Notes: generated by a model not told the origin, from the letters alone. 42,553 nt of DNA from Pseudanabaena sp. Salubria-1 (GCA_023336205.1 JALQCR010000054.1:1-42553); one strand, 5' to 3'. Positions 1 to 8,778 are shown, counted from the stretch's first letter. Numbers and translations: made by a program.

Positions 1-122
1 ATTAAAAAAACTATTGGCCAATAACAACCAAAAAAACCACAAACCTGTTCCCGCGCTGCGCGCTCCAACTCTTTTCTGGAACTATGTCCTAAGCAAACCT
101 TGCTTTGCTATAGCTACACAAA

Positions 123-151
123 AAATAGGTGGCTCGAAGCGCCACCTATTT
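123..151 (-). terminator. Terminator of the phosphatase gene
   Basis: Perfect 11-bp stem (arms 123-133 and 141-151) with a 7-nt loop. It starts two bases past the phosphatase stop codon. Read on the minus strand it is followed by a T-rich stretch, so it fits a Rho-independent terminator. Confidence 0.75.
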
Positions 152-153
152 GT

Positions 154-927
154 CTACACCCAAGACCATCGTCGTTTTGGGGCATTAGTCTTGCCAATTT
201 CTAGTCTTTGCGATCGCGTCGGCATTGGCTCAATCACAGTTGTGATATCCGAGAGTGAATTTACTCTTAGCTCATTGGTAAAAGTATTGCATTGATAAAC
301 TGTTGCCGAATCGACATCTAGCGCTGATAACCAACCACTCTTAGGATGGTATCCACCAGTATCAATATCAAGCCAGCCCTTACCCAATACTAAATTCCCT
401 GGTGTTACCCCTGGAAATACAAAGGTGATTGTATGTCCAGTAATAATAATTTTGTCTTCAAAGAAAGGCTCTGTAGCACTATGAAATTCTTCGCGAATCC
501 AACAAAACTCAGCCGCACCCTGCAATTCAAGTGGTAGATTAGGATTTAAGCCCGCATGGACTAGCCATACATCGCCTAAATCCATATAAAGCGGTAAATT
601 CTGCATCCACTCTAAGTGCGCTTTTGGTAAACGTCCTTCTCCATAGCTTGTCAGAGTGTTAGCACCGCCATTTAGTAACCAACCTTTCCAGATTAATGAT
701 GCTTCATTACTGCTAAAAGCATCAAGACACATTTGCTCATGATTTCCTTTGAGGCAAGTATGACCATTGTCTATTACCCATTTCACAACGTCAGCACTGC
801 GCTCGCCGCGATCGATCAAGTCGCCCAAAAAGAACAATTTGTCACTAGAACTACACTTAATGAAGTCAATTAACTTCATTAAGCCATCAAACTGACCATG
901 AATATCTCCGAACACTAATCGAGCCAA
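154..927 (-). CDS. PPP-family metallophosphatase (Ser/Thr phosphatase or ApaH-like)
   Basis: A 257-residue calcineurin-like metallophosphoesterase. The three PPP signatures occur in order near the N terminus: GDIHG (residues 7-11), GDLIDRG (35-41) and GNHE (61-64). They are followed by a later VHAG and GHT, which supply the two-metal centre. The family hydrolyses phosphoprotein monoesters or dinucleoside polyphosphates; the substrate cannot be told from sequence. The start is TTG: an in-frame stop lies just upstream and the next Met falls after GDIHG, so no later start would leave the fold intact. The gene is monocistronic with its own terminator, and divergent from truB. Confidence 0.85.
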   Translation of the reverse strand: MARLVFGDIHGQFDGLMKLIDFIKCSSSDKLFFLGDLIDRGERSADVVKWVIDNGHTCLKGNHEQMCLDAFSSNEASLIWKGWLLNGGANTLTSYGEGRLPKAHLEWMQNLPLYMDLGDVWLVHAGLNPNLPLELQGAAEFCWIREEFHSATEPFFEDKIIITGHTITFVFPGVTPGNLVLGKGWLDIDTGGYHPKSGWLSALDVDSATVYQCNTFTNELRVNSLSDITTVIEPMPTRSQRLEIGKTNAPKRRWSWV

Positions 928-1336
928 CTTATCTCACCCCACATCACAAATGGTGAAAGCAAAAACATAAAGTATTGAAAGCTAACGATAGGCATGAATG
1001 AAGTGTATGAGTTTAGAGTATTTTTTAAGACTTATACAACTTTGAAGAAATTTTTCTTTTATCTACAATTTATATTTTATGACAGATTTTCCTTGCTTTC
1101 ATTTCATTTTGTCTACTACGGGGATGACCAAACCTCCAAACTATCATAATCTTGGACTAAAGTCTAAATGTTAAGAATAATCTAGCAATTCTGATTATGA
1201 GCCCAATTTTGGAGTTTCCAAGACCTGTGACGCTGGAAACTCCAAAAGCACAAACCATAGACAGTATGACCGATATGCCTTCCTCCATACACTTTCTAAG
1301 GTTTAATTAAAAAACGTCATAGTTTTTGTAATTTTT
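928..1336. other. Intergenic region between phosphatase and truB, no gene seen
   Basis: About 409 bases between two divergently transcribed genes. AT-rich, with no convincing reading frame. The only clear structure is a perfect 14-bp inverted repeat (arms 1207-1220 and 1234-1247, 13-nt spacer) without a T tract on either side. Promoters for both flanking genes must lie here but none stands out. Confidence 0.6.
1207..1247. repeat. Orphan perfect inverted repeat
   Basis: Arms TTTTGGAGTTTCCA and TGGAAACTCCAAAA are exact complements around a 13-nt loop. It lies about 90 bases upstream of truB and is not at the end of any recognised gene, so it may belong to an unannotated small RNA or be an operator. 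No function can be assigned. Confidence 0.5.
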
Positions 1337-2245
1337 ATGATCAATGGATTTATTAGTATCGATAAGCCGCCATTTATTACTGCTCATGACTGCGTGAGTA
1401 AATTACGAAAATTACTGAAGCAAAAGAAAATTGGTCATGGCGGCACTTTAGATCCAATGGCTACTGGGGTTTTGCCGATCGCCGTTGGTAATGCCACGAG
1501 ACTTTTAAGATTTTTACCAGAGGGCAAAGCCTATGTTGCCAAAATTCGTTTTGGGCTGGTTACCAATACCGATGACATTACAGGCGAAGTAATTAGCGAT
1601 CGCCCCTGTCCAAATTTAACGCTTACTGAAATTCAAAAATTCCTACCCTTATTTCAAGGCAAAATCACCCAGCGTCCCCCTGCCTTTAGTGCGATTCAAG
1701 TTAATGGTAAACGTCTTTATGATTTGGCGCGTCGCGGTGAGATCACATTAGATGATGTACCAATGCGTGAGGTTGATATTACCGATATTCGGGTTTTAAA
1801 TTGGGCTGTGGGGGATTATCCAGAACTAGATGTAGCGATCGCCTGTGGGTCAGGTACATATATTCGCTCGATCGCGCGTGACTTAGGGGAAAAGCTGGGA
1901 TGTGGCGCGACTTTATCAGGTCTAAGACGCACCTATAGCAATGGTTTTGATTTAAATTCTAGTTTGTCTTTTGAGCAAATTGCGGAGCTGTTGCGCTCTG
2001 GTAATTTTGAAGTCCTTGCTCCCGATCATGGGTTGCATTTTTTACCAATGCTGTTTCTTGATGAAAATGCGACAAAACGTTGGTGCATGGGACAGGTGAT
2101 CGCAATCAAGGATGTTCTTTCAGAAGGTGAGAATATCCTTTCGCAGTTTGTAAGAATGTGCGATCGCAATCAAAATTTTTTAGGCGTAAGTGCAGTTATT
2201 GAATCTGGGTTACAACCAATTGTTGTTTTAAATCCCATAAATTAA
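1337..2245 (+). CDS. truB: tRNA pseudouridine(55) synthase TruB
   Basis: 302 residues. TruB isomerises U55 in the T-psi-C loop of elongator tRNAs. The family motif GHGGTLDPMATGVLPI spans residues 33-48, with catalytic Asp39. The N-terminal GFISIDKP and the SGTYIRSIARDLG motif (around residues 172-184) also match TruB. Length is usual for cyanobacterial TruB. ATG at 1337 places the IDKP motif at the normal distance from the start. The gene stands alone and ends in a bidirectional terminator shared with htpG. Several HIP1 sites lie inside. Confidence 0.96.
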   Translation: MINGFISIDKPPFITAHDCVSKLRKLLKQKKIGHGGTLDPMATGVLPIAVGNATRLLRFLPEGKAYVAKIRFGLVTNTDDITGEVISDRPCPNLTLTEIQKFLPLFQGKITQRPPAFSAIQVNGKRLYDLARRGEITLDDVPMREVDITDIRVLNWAVGDYPELDVAIACGSGTYIRSIARDLGEKLGCGATLSGLRRTYSNGFDLNSSLSFEQIAELLRSGNFEVLAPDHGLHFLPMLFLDENATKRWCMGQVIAIKDVLSEGENILSQFVRMCDRNQNFLGVSAVIESGLQPIVVLNPIN

Positions 2246-2276
2246 AAAAGGATGGCGCTTTGCGCCATCCTTTTTT
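2244..2276. terminator. Bidirectional terminator between truB and htpG
   Basis: Perfect 15-bp stem (2244-2258 with 2262-2276) around a TTT triloop, A6 on the left and T6 on the right. It therefore reads as a Rho-independent terminator on both strands. It begins inside the truB stop codon. Confidence 0.9.
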
Positions 2277-2277
2277 C

Positions 2278-2310
2278 TATAAATTGTGGCGTGGAGCGCC
2301 GCAATTTATA
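2278..2310. repeat. Second hairpin between truB and htpG
   Basis: Nine-bp outer stem TATAAATTG/CAATTTATA, then one G-T wobble and a GGCG/CGCC inner stem. It sits 3 bases from the htpG stop and would lie in the htpG 3' UTR. It has no T run of its own. Confidence 0.6.
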
Positions 2311-2312
2311 GT

Positions 2313-4208
2313 TTAAATTTTGCTAGTCAACTTAGTAAGCAACTGATTAGAGCGCTGCAAGAAGCCCTTCATGCTATCAGCATCAAAGCTCTTCTGTGCC
2401 ATCAGAGCCAAGTCATAGACATGTGTACAAATCAAGTTAGCTAGATCAGCTGATTCTGATTTGCCATCTACAAGGATTTGACTACTATCGAGATTGATCA
2501 ACTTTTCCATGAGCGGATGCGCCGTATTGACCAACAACACATGATCTTCTGGGAAGCTCACTGTTCCTTGCTGCATCAACGCCATCATCTCCTGCATCCG
2601 TCGTGCTGACTCAGGCAGCAGAATGATTGCGGGCGGCGCAGAAGCAACATCTTCAGCTTTTATCGCCTCAGTGCGAATTACCAATTTGGGCTTATTCAGT
2701 GCTGCACGGAAAATATCTTGGAGATGATCGCTCTTGGTTTTATTGGTTTTGGGATCGACAATCTCAGTATTCGATCCCTTGTCAACTAGACGCTCATCAA
2801 TTTCAGCATCCACACGGGCAAACTTAATATCTTTAAATTCGCGCTCAAGGAAATTAATGAAGTGACTATCAATAAACGCATCAAAGGTCAGAACTTCTAA
2901 GCCTTGGTTTTTATGCAATTCTACATACGTGCCTTGAGCTATTGGATCAGAAGTGTAAAACACTTGATTTTCGTGTTCAGCCTTGTTGCGCTCTAGATAA
3001 GCTTGCAAGGTTGTATAGTTACCGCTTTCGCTCTTGACTTCATCAGATTCACTAGTGGTGGCATACACCAAGATCTCCTTGACTTGCTGATAAAACTTGT
3101 CGCTATTCATTGAGCCAAACTTCATGAAAATGCTGATATCTTGCCAGCATTTCAGAAATTCTTCGCGGGAGTCGCTGTAAAGAGCAGTTAGGCGATCGCC
3201 TACTTTCTTAGCAATAAAATCTTGAATCTTACGAACCTTGGGATCGCCTTGCAGGAAGCTCCGTGATACGTTCAAAGGAATATCGGTACTGTCGATAGCA
3301 CCACGCAAAGGCATTAAGAATTTAGGTATCACATCATCGCAATTGTCGCTGACAAAAACGTGATTGCAGAAAAGTTTGATCTGACCTCGATTTGGGTCAA
3401 TATCCGCCTTCATCTTCGGAAAATAAAGAATTCCCTTAATCACAAACGGATAATCTGTGTTCAAATGAATCCAAAACAGAGGATCATCTTGGTAAGGATA
3501 GAGATAACGATAAAACTCTAAATATTCATCTTTAGTAACTGATTTAGGCGATTTATCCCATAAAGCCGTTTGTTTATTAATGACTTCATCGTTAAGCTTG
3601 ATCGGCACGGGCATGAAATCACAATAGTTGCGAATCATCCGCTTGATCGAAGCTTCTTCTAAATATTCTTCAGCATCCTGGTGCAGAGTCAAAGTGATGG
3701 TCGTACCAACATTGGTGCGATCGCTATCATCAAGGGTAAAAGTTGTTGAGCCATCACAAGACCAATGAACTGCCTCTGCACCTTCTTTGTAGGAAAAGGT
3801 ATCAATCTCAACATTGCTCGCCACCATAAATGACGAATAAAAGCCTAAACCAAAGTTGCCAATGATTTGTTGATCGCCAGTGCCACTACTCGCATATTTA
3901 GTAGCAAATTCTTGGGCACTAGAAAATGCAACTTGGTTTATATATTTTTTTACTTCATCCGCTGTCATGCCGATGCCAGTATCGGCGATCGCTAGAGTTT
4001 TTTTCTCTTTATCAATCGTCACCACAATTTCAGGATCGGCAGAGTGATTTGTTTCACCAGCGTAGGAAACCATCTTAAGTTTGCTGATGGCATCTACGGC
4101 ATTAGAGATCAATTCCCGCAAGAAGATATCTCGCTCTGAATATAAAGCCTTCTTGATAATGGGAAAGATATTCTCGGTATGAATGCTGATCGTTCCCTGC
4201 TCTTGCAT
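2313..4208 (-). CDS. htpG: Molecular chaperone HtpG (Hsp90)
   Basis: Cytosolic ATP-dependent dimeric chaperone, 631 residues from the ATG at 4208. A TTG three codons upstream (4217) is possible but less likely. The GHKL ATPase features are present in order: ELISNAVDAI, DTGIGM, and the ATP lid GNFGLGFYSSFMV. The middle domain has the client and gamma-phosphate-contacting segment with RSFLQGD. The C-terminal dimerisation part is complete. In cyanobacteria HtpG supports heat, cold and oxidative stress survival and tetrapyrrole/phycobilisome assembly (established for Synechococcus). No CIRCE element was seen upstream. Confidence 0.96.
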   Translation of the reverse strand: MQEQGTISIHTENIFPIIKKALYSERDIFLRELISNAVDAISKLKMVSYAGETNHSADPEIVVTIDKEKKTLAIADTGIGMTADEVKKYINQVAFSSAQEFATKYASSGTGDQQIIGNFGLGFYSSFMVASNVEIDTFSYKEGAEAVHWSCDGSTTFTLDDSDRTNVGTTITLTLHQDAEEYLEEASIKRMIRNYCDFMPVPIKLNDEVINKQTALWDKSPKSVTKDEYLEFYRYLYPYQDDPLFWIHLNTDYPFVIKGILYFPKMKADIDPNRGQIKLFCNHVFVSDNCDDVIPKFLMPLRGAIDSTDIPLNVSRSFLQGDPKVRKIQDFIAKKVGDRLTALYSDSREEFLKCWQDISIFMKFGSMNSDKFYQQVKEILVYATTSESDEVKSESGNYTTLQAYLERNKAEHENQVFYTSDPIAQGTYVELHKNQGLEVLTFDAFIDSHFINFLEREFKDIKFARVDAEIDERLVDKGSNTEIVDPKTNKTKSDHLQDIFRAALNKPKLVIRTEAIKAEDVASAPPAIILLPESARRMQEMMALMQQGTVSFPEDHVLLVNTAHPLMEKLINLDSSQILVDGKSESADLANLICTHVYDLALMAQKSFDADSMKGFLQRSNQLLTKLTSKI

Positions 4209-4484
4209 ATCGCGCAAAGCTCCTAATTATTACTAAATGTGTTGCTAAATGTTGCTGAATTGTTAATCAAGCCTGATTATACCGAACCATTAGCAACATC
4301 AAATCTCATTGGGTTGTCGCGTTCTCCGTACCTTTGCTGTAAAAAATCAATGCGAAGGGGTTACTTTTTACATGGGTTTATGAAGGTTTGCAAAGCAAAT
4401 CTATACATTTTTGTAACTCTAGTTGAAAAACCTGATTTGCTCATCTATTGTGATACCAGCACTTTTGAATCAACCATTACAGAT

Positions 4485-4730
4485 ATGGCGATCGCAGCAG
4501 TTATCTACATCTCAGTGTCTGTACTTTTAGTAATAAGTGCAGGTATATTTTTTGTTAAAGCTATCCATTCTTTAATGGACAAAAAACAACCATCAAATTA
4601 CAAGCTTACAAAACAAGTAATGTTTTTACGCCCTAAATCTAATGATCCCTTAGCAATTTCTTCCCGACGCGAAGAAATCATTGCTATGCTGGAACGGCAA
4701 TTTGCTAGTAGCCCATCATCTGACTCCTAG
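4485..4730 (+). CDS. Small single-pass membrane protein upstream of ftsQ
   Basis: 81 residues from the ATG at 4485. One N-terminal membrane helix (about residues 4-26) is followed by a basic then Ser-rich cytoplasmic tail ending in SSPSSDS. The reading frame stays open back to 4239, but the extra 82 residues are low-complexity and have no membrane or domain sense, so the internal start beside the hydrophobic segment is preferred. It ends 24 bases before ftsQ and so probably shares its transcript. I do not recognise the family; position suggests, but does not show, a link to cell division. Confidence 0.6.
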   Translation: MAIAAVIYISVSVLLVISAGIFFVKAIHSLMDKKQPSNYKLTKQVMFLRPKSNDPLAISSRREEIIAMLERQFASSPSSDS

Positions 4731-4754
4731 CACTATGAACTAGTAGGAGTAAAG

Positions 4755-5567
4755 ATGACGGTTGAATTCCCTATCTCCACTGGAGAGGCAGACTATGTGG
4801 CTCGCCGCAAACAACTGCGAAAACAACGCCGCCTTCGCATCTTTCAACGTATTTGGCAGTTAACATTCATTACAGGACTTACGGGAGCTATGCTTTGGGT
4901 AGCTATGCTCCCAGAGTGGCAGTTGCGTGGTGCTAATCAAATCGAGATTGAGGGTAACAATCTCCTTTCCAAAGAAACCATCAAAAAATCTCTAGCGATT
5001 CAATATCCTCAGTCGATTTTTCAAATTCAACCGCAAGTAATCGCTACCCAATTGGAAGCAAATGCCCCAGTTTCCAAGGTTTTAGTTTCGCGTACTATTT
5101 TCCCGTCAAAGTTGACCATTCAAGTCCAAGAACGTTTGCCGATCGCTAAGTCTACACGCAACGGGCAGCAAGGATTTCTCGATGCTGAAGGCATATGGGT
5201 ATCTGCTAAATCTTATCCGTCAAATATTAATAAACCAAATCTCGTGGTTCTAGAGCCTAGTAATCGAGCGATCAGTCAATGGTCAACCCTTTATCGCCAA
5301 GTTAGCCAGAGTCAGGTCAAAATTTCGCAGGTAGATGCTAGAGATGAGTCAAATCTTATTTTGAATACAGAGCTCGGTCTGGTATATTTTGGCACATACA
5401 ATCCATCGCTATTTACGACACAGTTAGAGACACTTGATCGCCTGAGAACATTGCCCGAAAGACTGAAATCAAAAAGTTTTAGCTATATAGATGTCAGTCA
5501 ACCCAGTAATCCAATTTTGGAAATGAATGTGTCTCCAAAAGATAAATCTTCAGAAACAAAATCCTAA
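4755..5567 (+). CDS. ftsQ: Cell division protein FtsQ/DivIB, POTRA domain
   Basis: 270 residues with a short basic cytoplasmic N terminus, one membrane helix (about residues 34-52) and a periplasmic POTRA domain starting at QIEIEGNNLLS, followed by the beta domain. This is the bitopic divisome scaffold that links early and late division proteins. An AGGAG-like ribosome site (TAGGAG) lies about 6 bases before the ATG. It precedes ftsZ by 143 bases, the usual cyanobacterial ftsQ-ftsZ order. Confidence 0.9.
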   Translation: MTVEFPISTGEADYVARRKQLRKQRRLRIFQRIWQLTFITGLTGAMLWVAMLPEWQLRGANQIEIEGNNLLSKETIKKSLAIQYPQSIFQIQPQVIATQLEANAPVSKVLVSRTIFPSKLTIQVQERLPIAKSTRNGQQGFLDAEGIWVSAKSYPSNINKPNLVVLEPSNRAISQWSTLYRQVSQSQVKISQVDARDESNLILNTELGLVYFGTYNPSLFTTQLETLDRLRTLPERLKSKSFSYIDVSQPSNPILEMNVSPKDKSSETKS

Positions 5568-5693
5568 ACTGTCGTTTTAAGGCTATTATTATTTTTTTCT
5601 GGTAGGTTTAAACTGTTACTCAAACTTTTTTGACTTGAATGAGGTTTAAGCTCTTAGCAAAATCTAGAGAGTATCAGCAAAACGATTCTATTT

Positions 5694-5714
5694 ATGACAT
5701 CCCTTGATAAATGA
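5694..5714 (+). other. Possible six-codon upstream reading frame overlapping the ftsZ start
   Basis: ATG at 5694 reads MTSLDK and stops at a TGA (5712-5714) that overlaps the ftsZ ATG as ATGA. The first eight bases of the minicistron, ATGACATC, are identical to the first eight bases of ftsZ. Such an overlap could permit translational coupling, but it may be chance. Confidence 0.3.
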
Positions 5715-6994
5715 CATCTCAAAATGACTGGTCAGATTTGGACTCAAATAGTTCGGCAAACGGAGAAGTAGACGTGCAAATGGATGAACTTTCTGAGTTT
5801 TCAAATAACTCTAGACTACACCTAAGTCACTCTCACAATCGTATGAAGCAGCAGTTAGGCGTTGATGCAAAAGCGGATAATATCATGTTGGGCAGTGTTG
5901 CAAAAATTAAGGTAATTGGTGTCGGTGGCGGCGGCGGCAACGCTGTAAATCGCATGATTGCAAGCGATGTAGTCGGTGTGGAGTTCTGGTCGTTTAATAC
6001 CGACGCTCAAGCATTGCTACAGTCATCCGCATCTAAGCGCTTTCAGATGGGTCAAAAACTTACCAGAGGGCTAGGTGCTGGTGGTAATCCTGCGATCGGG
6101 CAGAAGGCTGCCGAAGAGTCTCGTGATGACATCGCTGCGGCTGTTGAAGGAGCAGATTTAGTATTTATCACTGCAGGTATGGGGGGCGGCACTGGCACAG
6201 GAGCCGCACCAATTATCGCTGAGGTAGCCAAAGAGGCTGGCGCTTTGACAGTCGGTATAGTCACCCGCCCCTTTACCTTTGAAGGTAGAAGGCGTGGGCA
6301 GCAGGCGGAAGAAGGAATTGCAGGTCTACAGAGTCGCGTTGACACCCTGATAGTGATCCCCAACGATAAGTTACTCTCGGTGATTTCTGAGCAAACCCCA
6401 GTCCAAGAGGCGTTTAGGGTTGCGGATGATATCCTGCGTCAGGGAGTACAGGGTATATCGGACATTATTATGATTCCTGGTCTAGTTAATGTTGACTTTG
6501 CTGATATTCGCGCAATTATGGCGGATGCAGGATCAGCAATGATGGGCATTGGCATCGGTTCAGGTAAGTCTAGAGCCAGAGAAGCAGCTATGACTGCTAT
6601 TTCTTCACCTTTACTAGAAACTTCAGTCGAAGGGGCAAGTGGAGTCGTCTTTAACATCACAGGTGGCGAAGACATGACATTGCATGAGGTCAACGCAGCT
6701 GCCGAAACGATTTATGAAGTTGTTGATCAAAACGCAAATATTATTTTTGGGGCAGTGATCGATCCCAAGATGGATGGCGAGATTCGGATTACGGTAATTG
6801 CGACGGGCTTTGCTCCCAAATCACATCCAGCGATACCACCACAAATTTCTAAAAAAGTTCAACCTCTACCTCCTAGCGTGCAAACAAGATCTTCAACTTC
6901 TTCAATGCCGAGTACATCCCAATCCGAAATTAAGCTTAGTAAACCAGGACTAGATATTCCCGATTTTTTGCAACGTCGCCGCCCACCTAAATAA
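5711..6994 (+). CDS. ftsZ: Cell division GTPase FtsZ
   Basis: 427-residue tubulin homologue that forms the Z ring. A poorly conserved N-terminal extension of about 62 residues, typical of cyanobacteria, precedes the core. The core starts at KIKVIGVGGGGGNAVNRM. The tubulin signature GMGGGTGTGAAP is at residues 156-167 and a T7-loop region follows. A Ser/Pro-rich linker leads to the conserved C-terminal peptide DIPDFLQRRRPPK that docks FtsA-like or SepF partners. Expression is probably coupled to ftsQ upstream, and a terminator-like hairpin follows. Confidence 0.97.
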   Translation: MTSQNDWSDLDSNSSANGEVDVQMDELSEFSNNSRLHLSHSHNRMKQQLGVDAKADNIMLGSVAKIKVIGVGGGGGNAVNRMIASDVVGVEFWSFNTDAQALLQSSASKRFQMGQKLTRGLGAGGNPAIGQKAAEESRDDIAAAVEGADLVFITAGMGGGTGTGAAPIIAEVAKEAGALTVGIVTRPFTFEGRRRGQQAEEGIAGLQSRVDTLIVIPNDKLLSVISEQTPVQEAFRVADDILRQGVQGISDIIMIPGLVNVDFADIRAIMADAGSAMMGIGIGSGKSRAREAAMTAISSPLLETSVEGASGVVFNITGGEDMTLHEVNAAAETIYEVVDQNANIIFGAVIDPKMDGEIRITVIATGFAPKSHPAIPPQISKKVQPLPPSVQTRSSTSSMPSTSQSEIKLSKPGLDIPDFLQRRRPPK

Positions 6995-7040
6995 AAGCCA
7001 TAAATTTAGAGGCTATGCTTCTAATTTGCGGCTTTTATTT
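6991..7040 (+). terminator. Probable ftsZ terminator
   Basis: Stem ATAAAAGCC (6991-6999) with GGCTTTTAT (7030-7038), extended inside by an imperfect AAATTTAGA/TCTAATTT pairing. It begins just before the ftsZ stop codon and ends in a T-rich stretch. Confidence 0.6.
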
Positions 7041-7146
7041 CATGCTGCCCGAAAAAAATATCTAATTAAATCATAAACAGATAGTGCGAATAGCGGATTA
7101 AGCCTGACAATAGAATGATGGCTATGTTACCTCCTGATAAATTGCA

Positions 7147-8148
7147 GTGACACACTTAACGACGACTACTAGGCATGGACTTCATCGACTACCTTCTTTA
7201 AATAGTGGCGAAGACCGACTTAGGCTGTTTGCTGGCTCAGCAAACTTGCCACTAGCCCAAGAGATTTCCCGTTATTTAGGTATCGAACTAGGGCCTATGG
7301 TGCGAAAAAACTTCGCTGACGGGGAAGTCTATGTGCAAGTACAGGAATCGATTCGGGGTTGTGATGTTTATCTGATTCAACCCACCTGTCGCCCTGTTAA
7401 CGACCATTTAACTGAATTATTGATTATGATTGATGCCTGCCGTCGCGCATCAGCAAGACAGATCACCGCAGTGATGCCCTACTATGGCTATGCACGAGCC
7501 GATCGCAAGACAGCAGGACGAGAGTCTATCACTGCGAAATTAGTTGCTAACTTAATCGTGCAGTCTGGAGCCGATCGCGTGATTGCGATGGACTTACACT
7601 CAGCTCAGATTCAAGGATATTTTGATATTCCTTGCGATCATGTCTATGGCTCTCCAGTTTTATTTGACTATCTCAATGAAAAGAAGCTACCTGACTTGGT
7701 GGTGGTTTCACCAGATGTAGGGGGAGTTGCTCGCGCTCGTTCTTTTGCCAAAAAACTTGATGACGCTCCTTTAGCAATCATTGATAAACGTCGCCAAAGC
7801 CACAACGTGGCTGAAGTGATGAATGTGATTGGAGATGTGTCAGGTAAAACGGCTGTTCTTGTTGATGACATGATTGATACAGCTGGAACTATCTATGAAG
7901 CGGCTAAGCTATTGAGAAAAGAGGGGGCGCGACAGGTTTACGCTTGTGCAACCCATGCTATTTTTTCGCCTCCAGCAATTGATCGCTTATCTAGTGGCGT
8001 GTTTGAAGAAGTAATTGTGACTAACTCAACACCTGTAAGACAGGAAAACTATTTTCCTCAATTACGGGTTCTATCAGTTGCTGACCTTCTTGGCGAGACA
8101 ATCTGGCGAGTTCACGAAGATACTTCGGTAAGTAGCATGTTTAGATAG
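7147..8148 (+). CDS. prs: Ribose-phosphate pyrophosphokinase
   Basis: 333 residues. Makes PRPP from ribose 5-phosphate and ATP for nucleotide, His and Trp synthesis. Visible motifs are the N-terminal LRLFAGSANLPLA, the ATP/catalytic loop VMPYYGYARADRK, VIAMDLHSAQ, and the PRPP-binding loop AVLVDDMIDTAGT. The start is GTG: an in-frame TAA lies two codons upstream and no ATG exists before the conserved core. The 20-odd residue leader before the core is normal in cyanobacterial Prs. Confidence 0.95.
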   Translation: MTHLTTTTRHGLHRLPSLNSGEDRLRLFAGSANLPLAQEISRYLGIELGPMVRKNFADGEVYVQVQESIRGCDVYLIQPTCRPVNDHLTELLIMIDACRRASARQITAVMPYYGYARADRKTAGRESITAKLVANLIVQSGADRVIAMDLHSAQIQGYFDIPCDHVYGSPVLFDYLNEKKLPDLVVVSPDVGGVARARSFAKKLDDAPLAIIDKRRQSHNVAEVMNVIGDVSGKTAVLVDDMIDTAGTIYEAAKLLRKEGARQVYACATHAIFSPPAIDRLSSGVFEEVIVTNSTPVRQENYFPQLRVLSVADLLGETIWRVHEDTSVSSMFR

Positions 8149-8223
8149 CGATCGCTTTTCATCTCTAAAAAGGTCAGTTTTTATTTCGTAATTATTTTCA
8201 CAATCATACTTAATTTAAGAAAA

Positions 8224-8239
8224 TGTACAGTATGATACA
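8224..8239. promoter_or_regulatory. Perfect NtcA box TGTA-N8-TACA upstream of ntcA
   Basis: The sequence matches the NtcA consensus GTA-N8-TAC with the extra outer T and A that make the full palindrome. It lies about 540 bases before the ntcA start. A TAN3T hexamer (TAAGTT) is at 8256-8261, closer than the usual 22-23 base spacing, so class of action is unclear. NtcA autoregulation is established in other cyanobacteria; use of this site here is inference. Confidence 0.55.
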
Positions 8240-8442
8240 AATTGTAATTATGTAGTAAGTTTAAGTGAGAATACTTATATCTATTTCCAGATAAACTTTC
8301 TAAATTACGACCTATTTGGGTGAATTAAAAGGTTTTTCACGGCTTTCTAAAGTCATTACTTTGAAGGCTATGTGCAGTGAAACTACTTGTATTTTTACTT
8401 TGTATATAAGATGAAAAATAACATGTGTTACTAAACTTGATT

Positions 8443-8456
8443 GTGTGGTGGCATAC
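8443..8456. promoter_or_regulatory. Weak second NtcA-like site
   Basis: GTG-N8-TAC, one mismatch from the GTA-N8-TAC consensus. A TAATTT hexamer starts 24 bases after it, close to the spacing of NtcA-activated promoters. Low-specificity match, kept only because of the context. Confidence 0.25.
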
Positions 8457-8483
8457 TTTCCTAGCAATTGTCATCAGAACTAA

Positions 8484-8524
8484 TTTTAGTATTTTCAGCG
8501 CCGCTGATGCCGAAAATACTAAAA
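8484..8524. repeat. Perfect inverted repeat in the ntcA leader
   Basis: Arms TTTTAGTATTTTC (8484-8496) and GAAAATACTAAAA (8512-8524) around a GC-rich 15-nt loop. There is no T tract after it, so it is not an obvious terminator. If transcription starts near the NtcA box this would fold within the ntcA 5' UTR. Confidence 0.5.
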
Positions 8525-8622
8525 CTGCACTCATTAAAGTTGCTAATACTTTCTTGAAGATTAGCTTTCACAATTGATTGCAACTTTTGATGCTTTATCT
8601 GTTTTCTAGTCTGAATAAGCTC

Positions 8623-8729
8623 TAATACCAATTCATGAAAGTAATGCAATCATTCCATGAATTAAAAGTAAAAACCATCAAGGTTTTTGGATTCTAAAAA
8701 TGACGTTGTCATTTTTAGAATTGGTATAA
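8623..8729 (+). repeat. TAATACC palindromic element, copy 1
   Basis: Ends TAATACCAA (8623-8631) and TTGGTATAA (8721-8729) are inverted. Inside are hairpin A (AATTCATG...CATGAATT), a short AAACC/GGTTT hairpin and hairpin B (TTCTAAAAATGAC/GTCATTTTTAGAA). Most diverged of four copies. It lies 50 bases upstream of ntcA. Confidence 0.75.
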
Positions 8730-8778
8730 ATGATGCTTTATATATTGTTTTATTTTTGGTTAAAGAGGATATATAAGA

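Larger units (their letters stand above)
8149..8778. other. 630-base ntcA upstream region, no gene seen
   Basis: AT-rich stretch between prs and ntcA. It holds a perfect NtcA-type palindrome (8224-8239), a weaker GTG-N8-TAC match (8443-8456), a perfect 13-bp inverted repeat (8484-8524) and one copy of the 105-bp TAATACC repeat (8623-8729). Short reading frames on the minus strand here lack family resemblance and run through the repeats, so I do not call them. Confidence 0.7.

Noticed and set aside
14..295. 93-codon plus-strand reading frame at the window start
   Set aside because: It runs through the phosphatase terminator and antisense to its C terminus, has no family resemblance and no ribosome site.
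1201..1250. Possible Yfr2-type small RNA because of the TGGAAAC word
   Set aside because: In Yfr2 RNAs the conserved word lies in an unpaired loop. Here it is in the stem and there is no terminator after it.
4239..4484. Extended N terminus of the small membrane protein before ftsQ
   Set aside because: Has Cys/Arg/Lys patches without domain sense and covers the probable htpG/ftsQ promoter region.
6052..6693. Long minus-strand frames inside ftsZ
   Set aside because: Antisense shadows of a well-conserved gene, low-complexity Pro/Ser/Ala translations.
8337..8649. Two short minus-strand frames in the ntcA upstream region
   Set aside because: They pass through an inverted repeat and the TAATACC element, overlap each other, and have no recognisable protein features.
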